In this document: in pieces, positions 18,727 through 28,380 of the stretch
How the letters are laid out: each line of letters opens with the position of its first letter
How positions within the stretch are numbered: position 1 is the stretch's first letter
Source: Tenacibaculum ovolyticum DSM 18103
Lineage (GTDB): Bacteria > Bacteroidota > Bacteroidia > Flavobacteriales > Flavobacteriaceae
Length of the DNA stretch: 64,000 nucleotides
NCBI RefSeq assembly: GCF_000430545.1
Contig: NZ_KE387163.1
Location: 124,001 to 188,000, forward strand
Direction: 5' to 3'
Made by a program: the position numbers and the translations under genes
Notes under the pieces: model-generated
What the model was told of the DNA's origin: nothing
Database searches by the model: none
Seen by the model: the letters and a program-made list of their open reading frames with translations, nothing else

Positions 18727-19167
18727 CTAATTTGCTTCCACTAGACTTTCTAATGCGTAATACAATCTGTTTTGCGCATTTTTTTGTGAACCAAAAATAG
18801 ACCTAAATAATTCTCCATTCTTAGAAATAAGCAACCATTGTGGTGTTCCTTCAGCGTTAAATTGGTCGTATACTTTGTGATGTTCATCTATATAAATAGG
18901 AAATGGATTTTCACCACTCGTAAAAATGCTTTTAATTGAAGCTTTTGTACCCTCTCTATTTACAAAATCAGCATGAATTCCTACAACTTTAATCGATGGA
19001 TATTTAAGCTGAAACTCATAAGCTAAAGGAATTGCACGCCCTGTACACCCTAAACAATCATTGTTATATATAATTAGCAATAACACTTCATTTTTATAAG
19101 AAGTCATTAAATCTATTTCAGTTCCATTTAAATTTTTAACAAGTATCGTTTGTATTTTGCTATTCAT
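18727..19167 (-). CDS. thioredoxin-fold thiol oxidoreductase
   Basis: 146 residues of the redoxin/AhpC-TSA group. The active site is CLGC (about residues 36-39) after the strand LLLIIYNNDC, and the cis-proline loop is EGTPQWLLISKNGEL. There is no signal peptide, so it is cytosolic, unlike the exported ResA-type proteins common in the phylum. The leading cysteine in NNDCLGCTG suggests disulfide exchange or peroxide reduction. Confidence 0.8.
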   Translation of the reverse strand: MNSKIQTILVKNLNGTEIDLMTSYKNEVLLLIIYNNDCLGCTGRAIPLAYEFQLKYPSIKVVGIHADFVNREGTKASIKSIFTSGENPFPIYIDEHHKVYDQFNAEGTPQWLLISKNGELFRSIFGSQKNAQNRLYYALESLVEAN

Positions 19168-19328
19168 TTAATTTTTCTCTTATTATAATAGGGCTTACAA
19201 ATTTAAGTGTTTTATGCTTTAAGATTTCCAGAATCATGTTAAAAACCCTGAAAACCGTGAAGTTATTGTTTTTTATATAGTTTAATATTGTTACTCAATA
19301 AAATAGTTTTGTTATATTTTTGCATTAA

Positions 19329-21245
19329 ATGAATCAATTTACCAATTACATATCTAAAATTTTTATAGTGTTTCTTTTTCTTTTGGCACCAGTACTTTGT
19401 GCTCAGAATAAAGATAACTTTGTAATGTTTGGTCATACACCAAGAGTAGTTAATCGACAATTATATAAATCTTTGTATAATGCTAAAGAACCAAAGGAAA
19501 AACTTGTTCTTTTAGACAGTATTGCTACACTATTTTTACGATCAAATAATGCGGATTCTCTTTTTTATTACGGAACAACAATAAAAAACGAACTTTTTAA
19601 CTTAAAAAAGGTAGGTAAACTTAAAGATAAGTACGAATTAAAAGGACTTCTTTACAAAGGTTTAGGGTCTCAAAACATGGGGTTTCTAGAGGAGTCTATA
19701 GGTTATTTTATAAAGGGAATTACGTTAGCTAAAAAGGATGGCTTGGTATTTCAACGTTTTCAGTTAGCCTTAGCTGATACTTACATTTTAAAAAGAGATA
19801 CCTTAAAACTTAAAAATATTTTAGATGAGTTAAAGCCTATTTGTAATACTGAACCGTTATTAGTTTATTATAAAATAGCAGCATCTAATTATAACATATT
19901 AACTAAGCAGCCTGCTAAAGCAAAAACAATAATTAAAGCAGCTCTAAAAACTATCAACAAAAATAAATTCCCTAAAATTTATTTAAGATTAAAAGCTGCC
20001 TTAGCTATGTTAATCTCTTTTGAAGGTAAGTTTGATGAAGCGTTGTCAATTTTTTCTAAAATAAAACAAGAAACCTTAGCTAATGGTTATTATGATATTT
20101 ATATTTCTATAACCTTAAATCAAGGAGGAATTTATCAGCGTTCTAAAAACTATGACGTTGCTGAAATGGTGCTTTCTTCAGCGTATGTTAATTCTGTACA
20201 ATGGAATCAATTAAATTTACAGAAAAAAATAATTAGAGCTTTAGTACAGCTTTACGTAACAAAAGAAGATTTTAAAAATGCCTATAATTTAAAAACTCAA
20301 TTAGAAAGTGTAAATCGTAAAATTATAAAGAATCAAAATTTACGTTACATTAGAAATTTAGAGTTTAAATACGAAACATTAAAAAAGGAGAAAAAAATAA
20401 GTAAATTACAAGAAGATCAAGTAAAAAAAGAAACAGAAATTGAATATCAAAAAACAATAAAATATTCAATTCTTATTGGTTTTTTTATAATTCTTATTCC
20501 TATAATTTTATTTTTAATCGTTTATTATCAAAAGCTTCAAACTCAAAGTTTACTTAATAAACAACAAGAAGCGCTACGTCAAAAAGAAATGACATCAATA
20601 CTACAAGCACAAGAGTTAGAATTGATAAAAAATACGATTATTGTTCAAAACAAAGAAAGAGATCGTATTGCTAGAGAATTACATGATAGTATAGGAGGAA
20701 ATATTGCAGGTATAAAGCTACAAATGAATAATTTAATAGATAGTAACCCTGAAGTAAGCTCATTGCTTGAACAATTAGAAAAAACGTACCAACATGTTAG
20801 AGATATTTCTCACAGTTTAATTCCTGATGAGTTTAAAGAAAACAACTTTACTGTTTTAGTAAAAAACTACATAGCAACATTAAATCAAAATAATACCGTA
20901 CTTATTAATTTTGAGGCGTACCCAGAAAAAACGGTTAATGCTTTAAATTACACGTTACAATCTAATTTATTAAATATTATAAAAGAGCTTATTACAAATG
21001 CTTTTAAACATGCGAATGCAGTTGAAATAGATTTACAAATAAGTATACTTAAAAACGAAAATAGTATTGAGCTTTTATATGAAGATGATGGTATTGGTTT
21101 TGATTTAGAAAAGACGAATAAAGGAATTGGTATACAAAATATAGAGCATCGAGTTAAAATTTTTAAAGGTGTTTTTTCAATAGACTCGGCATTAAATAGG
21201 GGTACAGTAATAACTATTAGCATTCCGCAACAAGATAAATTATGA
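19329..21245 (+). CDS. TPR-containing sensor histidine kinase (NarX/LiaS type)
   Basis: 638 residues: signal peptide (1-24, ending LCAQN), a periplasmic TPR-like helical array (about 60-350), one membrane span (about 380-402), a coiled coil, then HisKA_3 with the phosphoacceptor H452 in RIARELHDSIGG, and HATPase_c with NAFKHAN, DDGIGF and GIGIQNIEHRV. It partners with the overlapping downstream regulator. A -7 box TATTTTTG (19315-19322) ends 6 bp before the ATG, so the transcript may be nearly leaderless. Confidence 0.92.
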   Translation: MNQFTNYISKIFIVFLFLLAPVLCAQNKDNFVMFGHTPRVVNRQLYKSLYNAKEPKEKLVLLDSIATLFLRSNNADSLFYYGTTIKNELFNLKKVGKLKDKYELKGLLYKGLGSQNMGFLEESIGYFIKGITLAKKDGLVFQRFQLALADTYILKRDTLKLKNILDELKPICNTEPLLVYYKIAASNYNILTKQPAKAKTIIKAALKTINKNKFPKIYLRLKAALAMLISFEGKFDEALSIFSKIKQETLANGYYDIYISITLNQGGIYQRSKNYDVAEMVLSSAYVNSVQWNQLNLQKKIIRALVQLYVTKEDFKNAYNLKTQLESVNRKIIKNQNLRYIRNLEFKYETLKKEKKISKLQEDQVKKETEIEYQKTIKYSILIGFFIILIPIILFLIVYYQKLQTQSLLNKQQEALRQKEMTSILQAQELELIKNTIIVQNKERDRIARELHDSIGGNIAGIKLQMNNLIDSNPEVSSLLEQLEKTYQHVRDISHSLIPDEFKENNFTVLVKNYIATLNQNNTVLINFEAYPEKTVNALNYTLQSNLLNIIKELITNAFKHANAVEIDLQISILKNENSIELLYEDDGIGFDLEKTNKGIGIQNIEHRVKIFKGVFSIDSALNRGTVITISIPQQDKL

Positions 21246-21889
21246 CAACAGAATATTCTATAATAATAGCAGATGACCATACGATGTTTTTAGATGGTTT
21301 ACGTAGTATTCTTTCTGAAGAAAAAAACATTACAATTATATTAGCAGCAACAAAAGGAACACAGGTTCTTAAATATTTACAAGTTAACCCTGTGCCAGCA
21401 ATTGATTTAGTGATTACTGATATTAATATGCCAGAGATGGATGGTATTGAGTTAAATAAAGCTATTAAAGAGCAATTTCCTAAAGTAAAAACTTTAGTTG
21501 TTAGTATGCTAGAGGAACCAGAAAAAATTCAAAATTTAATTGATACAGATGCGAATGGTTACTTATCTAAAAATGCTGAAAAATCTGAACTATTAAAAGC
21601 TATTAAAACTATTTTAAAAGGGGAGAATTATTTTTCTTCAAGAATAAAAAATATATTAATGGAAGCAATGTTTGCATCCAAATCAAAACCTCAAATATCT
21701 TTAACTAAAAGAGAAAGAGAAGTTTTAAAGCTCATTGCAAAAGAGTTTACTACTAAAGAAATTGCCACTCAATTATTTTTAAGTACACATACTATAGAGA
21801 GTTATCGAAAAAATTTAATATCAAAATTAAGTGTACGTAACATCGCTGGATTAACCCGTTATGCTATAGAACAAGGCATTATAGATTAG
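21242..21889 (+). CDS. NarL/FixJ-family response regulator
   Basis: 215 residues: a receiver with phosphoacceptor D60 in VITDINMPEMDG and a LuxR-type helix-turn-helix (LTKREREVLKLIAKEFTTKEIATQLFL, near 150-200). It overlaps the kinase gene by 4 bp (ATGA), so the two are translationally coupled. The next gene downstream has an unusual promoter with two spaced TAGGG motifs that is duplicated at 25.2 kb, and is a plausible target. Confidence 0.93.
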   Translation: MTTEYSIIIADDHTMFLDGLRSILSEEKNITIILAATKGTQVLKYLQVNPVPAIDLVITDINMPEMDGIELNKAIKEQFPKVKTLVVSMLEEPEKIQNLIDTDANGYLSKNAEKSELLKAIKTILKGENYFSSRIKNILMEAMFASKSKPQISLTKREREVLKLIAKEFTTKEIATQLFLSTHTIESYRKNLISKLSVRNIAGLTRYAIEQGIID

Positions 21890-21904
21890 TTGACTCCCTG
21901 AAAG

Positions 21905-21964
21905 TAGGGTATTCAATTTCACTACTATTGGTCTAAAATAGGGCTGAAAAATCGTGCAACTTTG
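21905..21964 (+). promoter_or_regulatory. duplicated regulated promoter, copy 1
   Basis: Two similar half-motifs, TAGGGTATTCAATTTCA (from 21905) and TAGGGCTGAAAAATCG (from 21939), start 34 bp apart and precede a CAACTTTG -7 box (21957-21964). There is no TTG at the -33 position, suggesting activator dependence. The same layout with the same 34-bp spacing recurs at 25219-25278. Confidence 0.5.
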
Positions 21965-21998
21965 CAGTGTAACTAATTAATCAATAAAAATAAAAAAT

Positions 21999-22421
21999 AT
22001 GTTTTACGGAATTCAATTAATCCTATTAAGTATTATCGCAGTACCATCATTAATTTTAGCTAAGAAACCAAATGCAAAAGAATTATTAGACAAAATTGAA
22101 CCTTATCAAGGTTGGATTGGTTTAATTTTCTGTTTAGGTGGTGTTTGGGGTATTATCTCATCAGTATTAAATTTAGGATGGTTAACTTCATATCCAATCT
22201 GGTGGATTACTCTTTTAGCAGGAAGTGTTGTTCAAGCTGTTTTAGGATTTATGTTAGGATTTGGTATGATAAATAAATTAATATTAAGTAAAAACGAAGC
22301 TGCACAACAAAAAGCAGAAGAGTTAAGAGAAAAATTAGCTCCAAAATTAGGGAAGTTAGGAGTATTCGGACTTATTGTAGGAGGTTGGATGATCGTAGCA
22401 TCATTACTTTTCTTCATGTAA
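21999..22421 (+). CDS. four-span membrane protein, duplicated gene copy 1
   Basis: 140 residues, unrecognised family. Hydrophobic spans at about 3-20, 36-58, 64-88 and 118-139, with an alanine/lysine/glutamate-rich cytosolic helix (95-115) between the last two. It differs from the copy at 25314 by a single residue (V/I near 55). It lies directly behind a kinase/regulator pair and is probably its output. Promoter, gene and terminator are all duplicated. Confidence 0.7.
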   Translation: MFYGIQLILLSIIAVPSLILAKKPNAKELLDKIEPYQGWIGLIFCLGGVWGIISSVLNLGWLTSYPIWWITLLAGSVVQAVLGFMLGFGMINKLILSKNEAAQQKAEELREKLAPKLGKLGVFGLIVGGWMIVASLLFFM

Positions 22422-22482
22422 GCAAAACATTTTTTTGAAAAAGAAGGGGAATCTAAAATAAATATTTTTTTAGATTACATAA

Positions 22483-22520
22483 AAACCTGTATAGTTTATA
22501 ATTATACAGGTTTGTTGTTT
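22483..22520 (+). terminator. terminator of membrane protein copy 1
   Basis: Stem AAACCTGTATA / TATACAGGTTT, then a T-rich stretch. A related hairpin follows copy 2. Confidence 0.75.
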
Positions 22521-22584
22521 TTAAAAATTGCTATGAATTTAAATTACTACACCCTTTATACCATATAGGTTCTTATATATTACT

Positions 22585-22929
22585 ATGATGAATATAAATA
22601 AACTTACATACTTTATAATCATAATACTAAGTATTGTTTCTTGTACAACAACTTATAAGAAATATAGTTCGAATAAAGTTAAAGATGCTTTTATCGTTAA
22701 TTCATCTCCTACATTTAAAGGATACTATTATCAAGGATCTGATAATGATTTTCATTACTTTATAAGTAAATGGAAGTGGCATAAGAATAAATACTTTAAG
22801 CTAGCAAAAGAAGAGCTTAAAGTAATTGATAACTATGATTTTAACCTAAAAGAGTTAAAGGTTGATTTAATAAAAACTGACAATAAATTTGGAAGTAATA
22901 AGTTTTATAAACTTTACGTTGCTAAGTAA
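22585..22929 (+). CDS. small lipoprotein of unknown function
   Basis: 114 residues with a lipoprotein signal peptide and lipobox around SIVSC (Cys 20). The mature part is rich in K, Y, F and N, with no recognised domain. It is the first of three small envelope genes inserted between the two copies of the duplicated membrane gene. Confidence 0.65.
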   Translation: MMNINKLTYFIIIILSIVSCTTTYKKYSSNKVKDAFIVNSSPTFKGYYYQGSDNDFHYFISKWKWHKNKYFKLAKEELKVIDNYDFNLKELKVDLIKTDNKFGSNKFYKLYVAK

Positions 22930-22997
22930 CTAAAAACATTGTCTTTAGAAGAATTATAAAACTAATATATACGTTAAACTAATAAAAAATTAATAAT

Positions 22998-23729
22998 ATG
23001 AAAGAATATACAAATGCTATAATTTTTGGAATTGCAATAGTTGCATCTTCAATCTTCTTAGGAAAAGCATATACAGATAGAAATAAAGTTGAAGGAGAAA
23101 TTCAGGTAACAGGATTAGGGAAAACTGACTTTTCTTCTGATTTGATAGTTTGGGAAGGTAGTTTTGGGGCGGAAGATGCAGATGTAAAACAAGCATATTT
23201 AACTTTAGAAAAAAATAAAGCTACGGTAAATGCATATCTAGCTAAAAAAGGAATTAAAACAGCACAACTTATTTATAGTGCTGTAAAAACAAATGAAAAA
23301 AGTAAACAACTATATTCTTCAGACGGAAATTTTATGGGGAATGAGTTTGTTGGATATGAATTAACTCAAACTGTTCAAATAGAATCTAAAGAAGTTGATA
23401 AAATTGAAAAAATATCTAGAGAAATTACAGAGTTATTAAACCAAGGAGTTCAATTTTATTCAGAATCACCAAGATACTATTATACTAAACTTGCCGATCT
23501 TAAAATTAAAATGATATCAAAAGCAACTGAAGATGCCAGGTTACGAGCAGAAAATATATCTAAATTTTCTGGTGGAAAATTAGGCGAATTAGAGTCAGCT
23601 AAAATGGGAATATTTCAAATTACTGGGCAAAATTCAAAAGAAAATTATTCTTGGGGTGGTACTTTTAATACAAGTTCTAGAGAAAAAACAGCTTCAATTA
23701 CAATGAAATTGATATATAAAGTGGACTAA
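22998..23729 (+). CDS. SIMPL-domain (DUF541) protein
   Basis: 243 residues with an N-terminal signal anchor (8-24), then the SIMPL fold: EIQVTGLGKTDFSSDLIVW, a central YELTQTVQIES strand, and ATEDARLRAENISKFSGGKLGELESA near 175-205. Such proteins are periplasmic and of poorly understood function; some oligomerise. The downstream lipoprotein gene starts 2 bp after its stop, so the two are an operon. Confidence 0.85.
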   Translation: MKEYTNAIIFGIAIVASSIFLGKAYTDRNKVEGEIQVTGLGKTDFSSDLIVWEGSFGAEDADVKQAYLTLEKNKATVNAYLAKKGIKTAQLIYSAVKTNEKSKQLYSSDGNFMGNEFVGYELTQTVQIESKEVDKIEKISREITELLNQGVQFYSESPRYYYTKLADLKIKMISKATEDARLRAENISKFSGGKLGELESAKMGIFQITGQNSKENYSWGGTFNTSSREKTASITMKLIYKVD

Positions 23730-23731
23730 TT

Positions 23732-24295
23732 ATGCAAATAGTTAAACAATCATTATATCTATTATTTTTTTGTTGCCTAATTACTTCTTGTACTACCATT
23801 ATTACGAATAATAATAGTAATGAGAATGATGAATATGAGAAAGTTAGAAATTTAATTAACGAAGTTTACAAAACTCCTTATCCCTATAGAAATAGCAAAT
23901 TAAAGAATGAAGTGTTTTCAGAAAATTTGTTATCCTTAATTTCAGAGGCTAGGGTAGTTGAAAAAAAATCGAGTGAACGTATTCCAGAAAGCGAACGCAG
24001 AAATATTAAACCAATTTTTTTAATAGAAAGTGAAATTTTCGCAAGTTTGTATGAAGGATATGTATCTCATTCAATTAAAAAAATAACCCTTGATAAAAAT
24101 AAATATCTGATTGATATAGAGTTCATTAATGATTTACATGCTACTAAAGAAGTATGGATAGATAAACTTATCATTATTAAAGAAAATGATTTGAAATTAG
24201 ATAATGTTATTTATAACAAAGAGAAAACTGGTGTAAAAGATTTAAAGAGTTTTTTAGCAAGTTTTAATGAAGAGTTTTATAAAAGTATTAAATAA
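23732..24295 (+). CDS. lipoprotein of unknown function
   Basis: 187 residues with a lipoprotein signal ending LITSC (Cys 20), a short asparagine-rich tether (TNNNSNENDE) and a mixed alpha/beta mature domain without motifs I recognise. It is transcribed with the SIMPL gene. Confidence 0.65.
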   Translation: MQIVKQSLYLLFFCCLITSCTTIITNNNSNENDEYEKVRNLINEVYKTPYPYRNSKLKNEVFSENLLSLISEARVVEKKSSERIPESERRNIKPIFLIESEIFASLYEGYVSHSIKKITLDKNKYLIDIEFINDLHATKEVWIDKLIIIKENDLKLDNVIYNKEKTGVKDLKSFLASFNEEFYKSIK

Positions 24296-24646
24296 ATTGA
24301 CTGAAAATAAATAGTTAAGAATTACAATAAAGATAAGGTTTAACTAATTTTTTACTTGAAAAAGGTAAATGCTATCATCTAAATTAAGTATTTAACTCTT
24401 CGTGCCATTTTTTTATTCATTTTTAGATAGTTTTAACAGTGAAAAAAATATAGCTAGTAATTATTAGCTATATTCACCTATGCTTTGAAAAAGACAATAC
24501 AAGTAAAATATAACTACCAATTGTATTGTAAATAGTTGTTGCGCTATGAGTCAAAAATAGAATAACTAAAGAAAAATTTACTTTAATAGTTATTTTTTTG
24601 AACCTTTTTTAAGCATAAATTTCTTGAAAAACTAAAAAAAATAATT
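24296..24646. other. intergenic region with a stem-loop
   Basis: 351 bp without a gene. The one structure is a hairpin at 24439-24477: AATATAGCTA / TAGCTATATT with outer GTGAA/TTCAC pairing and no T tract, possibly a weak terminator for the lipoprotein operon. No clear promoter for the next gene. Confidence 0.45.
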
Positions 24647-25036
24647 ATGAAACAAAAAACATCAAGTGCATTTGTAGCTGCTTCGTGGGTTGCATTAGGA
24701 ACCGGAGCATTAGGGTATTTAATCGGCCTTTGGAGGTCTGATATGTTATTAAACGAAAAAGGATATTATTTTACTGTTTTAATGTTTGGCCTTTTTTCAG
24801 TGGTATCACTTCAAAAAAGTGTTCGAGACAAACTCGAAGACCTTCCGGTAACAGATATTTATTATAGTATATGTTGGTTTGCTACAATTTTATCAATTGT
24901 TCTGTTAATTATTGGTCTTTGGAATGCAACATTATTACCTAGTGAAAAAGGTTTTTATGCATTTGCCTTTTTGTTAGCCCTTTTTGGAGCTATTACAGTA
25001 CAAAAAAATACTCGAGATAATTTATTAGCAAACTAA
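24647..25036 (+). CDS. YiaA/YiaB-family inner membrane protein
   Basis: 129 residues made of two repeats of the YiaAB two-helix unit: [21 protein letters not shown]...RSD and [20 protein letters not shown], each followed by NEKGYYF or SEKGFYA and QKS/QKN-xRDxL. Function unknown. It has its own terminator and lies just before the second copy of the duplicated promoter. Confidence 0.85.
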   Translation: MKQKTSSAFVAASWVALGTGALGYLIGLWRSDMLLNEKGYYFTVLMFGLFSVVSLQKSVRDKLEDLPVTDIYYSICWFATILSIVLLIIGLWNATLLPSEKGFYAFAFLLALFGAITVQKNTRDNLLAN

Positions 25037-25100
25037 TAACATTTCTGTATAAACAGGTGTACACAACTACTTAAAAATAAAGTACATATTAAAATAAAAA

Positions 25101-25140
25101 AAACTCTCTCTTAATTAAAATAGGAGGGAGTTTCTTTTTT
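25101..25140 (+). terminator. intrinsic terminator after yiaA-like gene
   Basis: Stem AAACTCTCTC / GAGGGAGTTT (one G-U pair) followed by a long T tract. Confidence 0.8.
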
Positions 25141-25218
25141 TAATGTTTGTATACATACTAGGTATTTCGCTGAAAATTGATTTTTTAAAAGACGAATCTA
25201 AAAACGCCCCCCTGAAAG

Positions 25219-25278
25219 TAGGGTATTCAATTTCACTGTATATGGTCTAAAATAGGACTGTAAAATCACGCAACTTTG
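25219..25278 (+). promoter_or_regulatory. duplicated regulated promoter, copy 2
   Basis: TAGGGTATTCAATTTCAC (25219), TAGGACTG (25253; spacing again 34 bp) and the -7 box CAACTTTG (25271-25278), nearly identical to 21905-21964. The region between the motifs is the part that varies. Confidence 0.5.
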
Positions 25279-25313
25279 CAGTGTAACTAATTAATCAATA
25301 AAAATAAAAAAAT

Positions 25314-25736
25314 ATGTTTTACGGAATTCAATTAATCCTATTAAGTATCATCGCAGTACCATCATTAATTTTGGCTAAGAAACCAAATGCAAAAGAGTTA
25401 TTAGACAAAATTGAGCCTTACCAAGGTTGGATTGGTTTAATTTTCTGTTTAGGTGGTGTTTGGGGTATTATCTCATCAATATTAAACTTAGGATGGTTAA
25501 CTTCATATCCAATCTGGTGGATTACTCTTTTAGCAGGAAGTGTTGTTCAAGCTGTTTTAGGATTTATGTTAGGATTTGGTATGATAAATAAATTAATATT
25601 AAGCAAAAACGAAGCTGCACAACAAAAAGCAGAAGAGTTAAGAGAAAAATTAGCTCCAAAATTAGGAAAATTAGGAGTATTCGGACTTATTGTAGGAGGT
25701 TGGATGATCGTAGCATCATTACTTTTCTTCATGTAA
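25314..25736 (+). CDS. four-span membrane protein, duplicated gene copy 2
   Basis: 140 residues, near-identical to the protein at 21999. At DNA level the differences are scattered and mostly silent, pointing to a recent duplication or gene conversion. It keeps the same upstream 110 bp and downstream hairpin, so it should respond to the same regulator. Confidence 0.7.
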   Translation: MFYGIQLILLSIIAVPSLILAKKPNAKELLDKIEPYQGWIGLIFCLGGVWGIISSILNLGWLTSYPIWWITLLAGSVVQAVLGFMLGFGMINKLILSKNEAAQQKAEELREKLAPKLGKLGVFGLIVGGWMIVASLLFFM

Positions 25737-25793
25737 GCTAAACAATTTTTGAAAAAGAAGGGAGTCTAAAATAAGTATGTTTTAGGTTATTTA

Positions 25794-25829
25794 AAACCTG
25801 TATAGTTTATGACTATGCAGGTTTTTTTT
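25794..25829 (+). terminator. terminator of membrane protein copy 2
   Basis: Stem AAACCTGTATAG / CTATGCAGGTTT followed by eight Ts; homologous to the hairpin at 22483. Confidence 0.85.
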
Positions 25830-25838
25830 ATGGATATT

Positions 25839-26300
25839 TTATAAATAATATTCCGTTTTATCTATTATATTTTTTAAAACAAAATAACTTTCAAGAATAC
25901 CTATATTGTCTATTTTAGAGAGTTTTAAGCGAATAAAATCATGGTAATCTTCAATGCTTTGTAAGTTAATATGTAAGAAAAAATCTACTTTTCCTGCCAT
26001 GTGATAGCATTTTTGAACCTCTTTTAACTCTTTAATTTGTGCTTCAAATTTATCAATAAAACCCTCGTCATGATAACGAAGTGTAACCATACATATAGCC
26101 GTAACAGGTATATTTATTCGTTTTTTATCTAAAATAGCTACATACTTTTTAATCACATTTAATTTCTCTAAACGTCTAATTCTTTCATAAATAGGAGATA
26201 TCGTTAAGTTTAGAGTTTCAGAAATTTCTTTAGCTGTTTTTTTACAATCAGCCTGTAAAATTCTTAATATTTTTAAATCAGTTTCATCTAGTTTCATCAT
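25839..26300 (-). CDS. Lrp/AsnC-family transcription regulator
   Basis: Residues from the chosen start MMKLDETDLKILRIL form a winged helix-turn-helix followed by an AsnC ligand domain (VTAICMVTLRYHDE, VQKCYHMAGKVDFFLHI). The frame is open 13 codons further upstream, but those residues fit no Lrp protein, and the start used gives the standard 152-153 residues. It is divergent from threonine dehydrogenase, with AT-rich inverted repeats between, and is the probable amino-acid-responsive regulator of that gene. Confidence 0.88.
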   Translation of the reverse strand: MMKLDETDLKILRILQADCKKTAKEISETLNLTISPIYERIRRLEKLNVIKKYVAILDKKRINIPVTAICMVTLRYHDEGFIDKFEAQIKELKEVQKCYHMAGKVDFFLHINLQSIEDYHDFIRLKLSKIDNIGILESYFVLKNIIDKTEYYL

Positions 26301-26346
26301 GTGTCTACAGTAAAAATTACTTTTTGAAATAAGCAACAACCTCTTA

Positions 26347-26450
26347 AAAAGTAATAATTATTTAATATTATAATTAAAAAGATAAAATTACTTATTTTAA
26401 GTAAGATTAAAGTTATTATTACTTCTAAATAACAGATATGTATATTTTTG
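26347..26450. promoter_or_regulatory. Lrp-type operator region and tdh promoter
   Basis: Inverted repeats AAGTAATAA (about 26347) / TTATTACTT (about 26417) and, within them, TTACTTATTTTAAGTAA form a spaced AT-rich array of the kind Lrp proteins wrap. The -7 box TATTTTTG (26443-26450) is 23 bp before the tdh ATG; there is no TTG at -33. Confidence 0.5.
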
Positions 26451-26473
26451 TACTGAATTAAATTAATTAGAAC

Positions 26474-27406
26474 ATGAAGATATTAGTTACAGGAGCAGGA
26501 GGGCAGTTAGGTACCGTATTAACCACATCATTAAAAGAAAAATATGGTAAAGATGCCGTAATAGCTTCAGATATAGTTAAAATTGAAGGTTATGAAGGTG
26601 TTTTTGAATTGTTAGACGCTACAGATGAAGCTGGCTTAACTAAGATCGTAACAACACATAATGTTACTGAAATATACCATTTAGCAGCAATTTTATCTGC
26701 CAACGGTGAGAAAAACCCAATACAAACATGGGATATTAATTTAAAATCATTGTTTAATGTTTTACAGGTTTCTGTAAATCAAAAAATAGAAAAAGTGTTT
26801 TTTCCTAGCTCAATAGCAGTTTATGGGCCAACAGCTCCAAAATTAGACACAAAACAAGATGCTTATTTAGATCCAACAACTGTTTATGGTATTAGTAAAG
26901 CAGCCGGTGAACATTGGGCGCAGTATTATTTTTTAAGATATGGTTTAGATGTACGCTCAATAAGATATCCTGGTGTTGTAGGGTACCAATCTTTACCAGG
27001 TGGTGGAACTACAGATTATGCTGTAGATATTTACCATAAAGCAATTAATAATGAAGATTTTACTTGTTATTTAAAAGAAGATGCTTGCTTACCAATGATT
27101 TATATTGATGATGCAATTAGAGCAACTCTAGAGGTTATGGAAGCGCCTAAATCGCAAATAAAAGTTAGAACTTCATATAATCTTGCAGGTGTTAGTTTTA
27201 CACCAAAAGAAATAACGGATTCTATATTAAAATGGTATCCTGATTTTAAAGTTGAATACACTCCTGATTTTAGACAAGATATTGCCGATTCATGGCCAGC
27301 ATCAATAAATGATACTCCTGCTAGAGAAGATTGGAACTGGAAGCCTAAGTACGATTTAGAGGCAATGACCAAAGAAATGATCACACAATTAAAAAAACAA
27401 GAGTAA
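26474..27406 (+). CDS. L-threonine 3-dehydrogenase, short-chain (GalE-like) type
   Basis: 310-residue NAD-dependent enzyme oxidising threonine to 2-amino-3-ketobutyrate. It has TGAGGQLG at the N-terminus, SSIAVYG, and the catalytic YGISK (YxxxK). The SLPGGGTTDYAVDIYHKA segment is characteristic of the SDR-type threonine dehydrogenases first described in flavobacteria, which differ from zinc-dependent Tdh. The divergent Lrp gene supports an amino-acid role, with glyA elsewhere in the window using the glycine produced. It precedes yitT by 34 bp. Confidence 0.88.
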   Translation: MKILVTGAGGQLGTVLTTSLKEKYGKDAVIASDIVKIEGYEGVFELLDATDEAGLTKIVTTHNVTEIYHLAAILSANGEKNPIQTWDINLKSLFNVLQVSVNQKIEKVFFPSSIAVYGPTAPKLDTKQDAYLDPTTVYGISKAAGEHWAQYYFLRYGLDVRSIRYPGVVGYQSLPGGGTTDYAVDIYHKAINNEDFTCYLKEDACLPMIYIDDAIRATLEVMEAPKSQIKVRTSYNLAGVSFTPKEITDSILKWYPDFKVEYTPDFRQDIADSWPASINDTPAREDWNWKPKYDLEAMTKEMITQLKKQE

Positions 27407-27440
27407 GTTTTTTAAATACTTATAAAAAAAGCTAATTATA

Positions 27441-28283
27441 ATGGAAAACAAAAGGATAAGTGCCGAGCTTAAAAATTATGGACTAGTGTTTATTGGCGCT
27501 ATTGTAGTTGCTTTAGCCTTTGGGTTATTTATAGTGCCTTATAAGATTGTTCCTGGTGGTGTTTTTGGTTTAGGAATTGTTATTAGTGAACTCTTAGGTT
27601 TTTCATCTGTAGGTATTATAGCACTGTGTATTAATATTCCTTTATTGTTATTGGGAACTTGTTTTTTAGGAAAAAAGGCTGGACTTAAAACAGCTTTTTT
27701 TATGATTTTATCTTCGTTTCTATTAGATTTTTTATTAATGATAACTAAAAGTAAAATTATAGTTAATGACGTATTATTATCATCAATTTTTGGCGGTATT
27801 TTAGTAGGTATAACAATATTTTTAGTAAAAAAAGCAGGTGCAACAACAGGCGGACAAGATATTATTGCTAGAATTTTATCTCCAAAAATAAATGTTGATT
27901 TTAATAAATTGATACTTATTATTGATGCAATAATTATAGTGTTTGGGGTTTTTACTTTTGGAGATTATACAATGGCTACTTATTGTTTAATTACAATTAT
28001 AGCCACAAGTAAAACAATTGAACATTTTATGAAACAAGATGTTCAGAATAAAACAGTGTTAGTTTTTTCTAAAAAGAATCATATAGTTCAAAAAAACATC
28101 ACAAATAATAAAATTATTTATAAAAATTTAATTAAAATAATTCATAAAGATTCTGATGAAAAAATGATTTTAATTACAAAAAATAATAAAAACTTATCTG
28201 TAATTGAAGCTGTTATTTATAATTCAGACCCTGAAGCTCAAATAATAACACTCGAATCTAATTTCAGCTTAGGAAACATCTAA
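27441..28283 (+). CDS. YitT-family membrane protein
   Basis: 280 residues: five N-terminal spans (about 14-170) with the GGVFGLGIVISELLG and GATTGGQDIIARIL motifs, and a C-terminal soluble DUF2179 domain (about 190-280). Function unproven. It is probably co-transcribed with tdh. Confidence 0.88.
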   Translation: MENKRISAELKNYGLVFIGAIVVALAFGLFIVPYKIVPGGVFGLGIVISELLGFSSVGIIALCINIPLLLLGTCFLGKKAGLKTAFFMILSSFLLDFLLMITKSKIIVNDVLLSSIFGGILVGITIFLVKKAGATTGGQDIIARILSPKINVDFNKLILIIDAIIIVFGVFTFGDYTMATYCLITIIATSKTIEHFMKQDVQNKTVLVFSKKNHIVQKNITNNKIIYKNLIKIIHKDSDEKMILITKNNKNLSVIEAVIYNSDPEAQIITLESNFSLGNI

Positions 28284-28380
28284 AATCATTTCTAATTTAA
28301 AATAACCGTAATAAAGCTACCTTTTTTCCTTTCTATTTTACGGTGATTTTAAACAAGAATTAGTATAAATATTAAAACAT

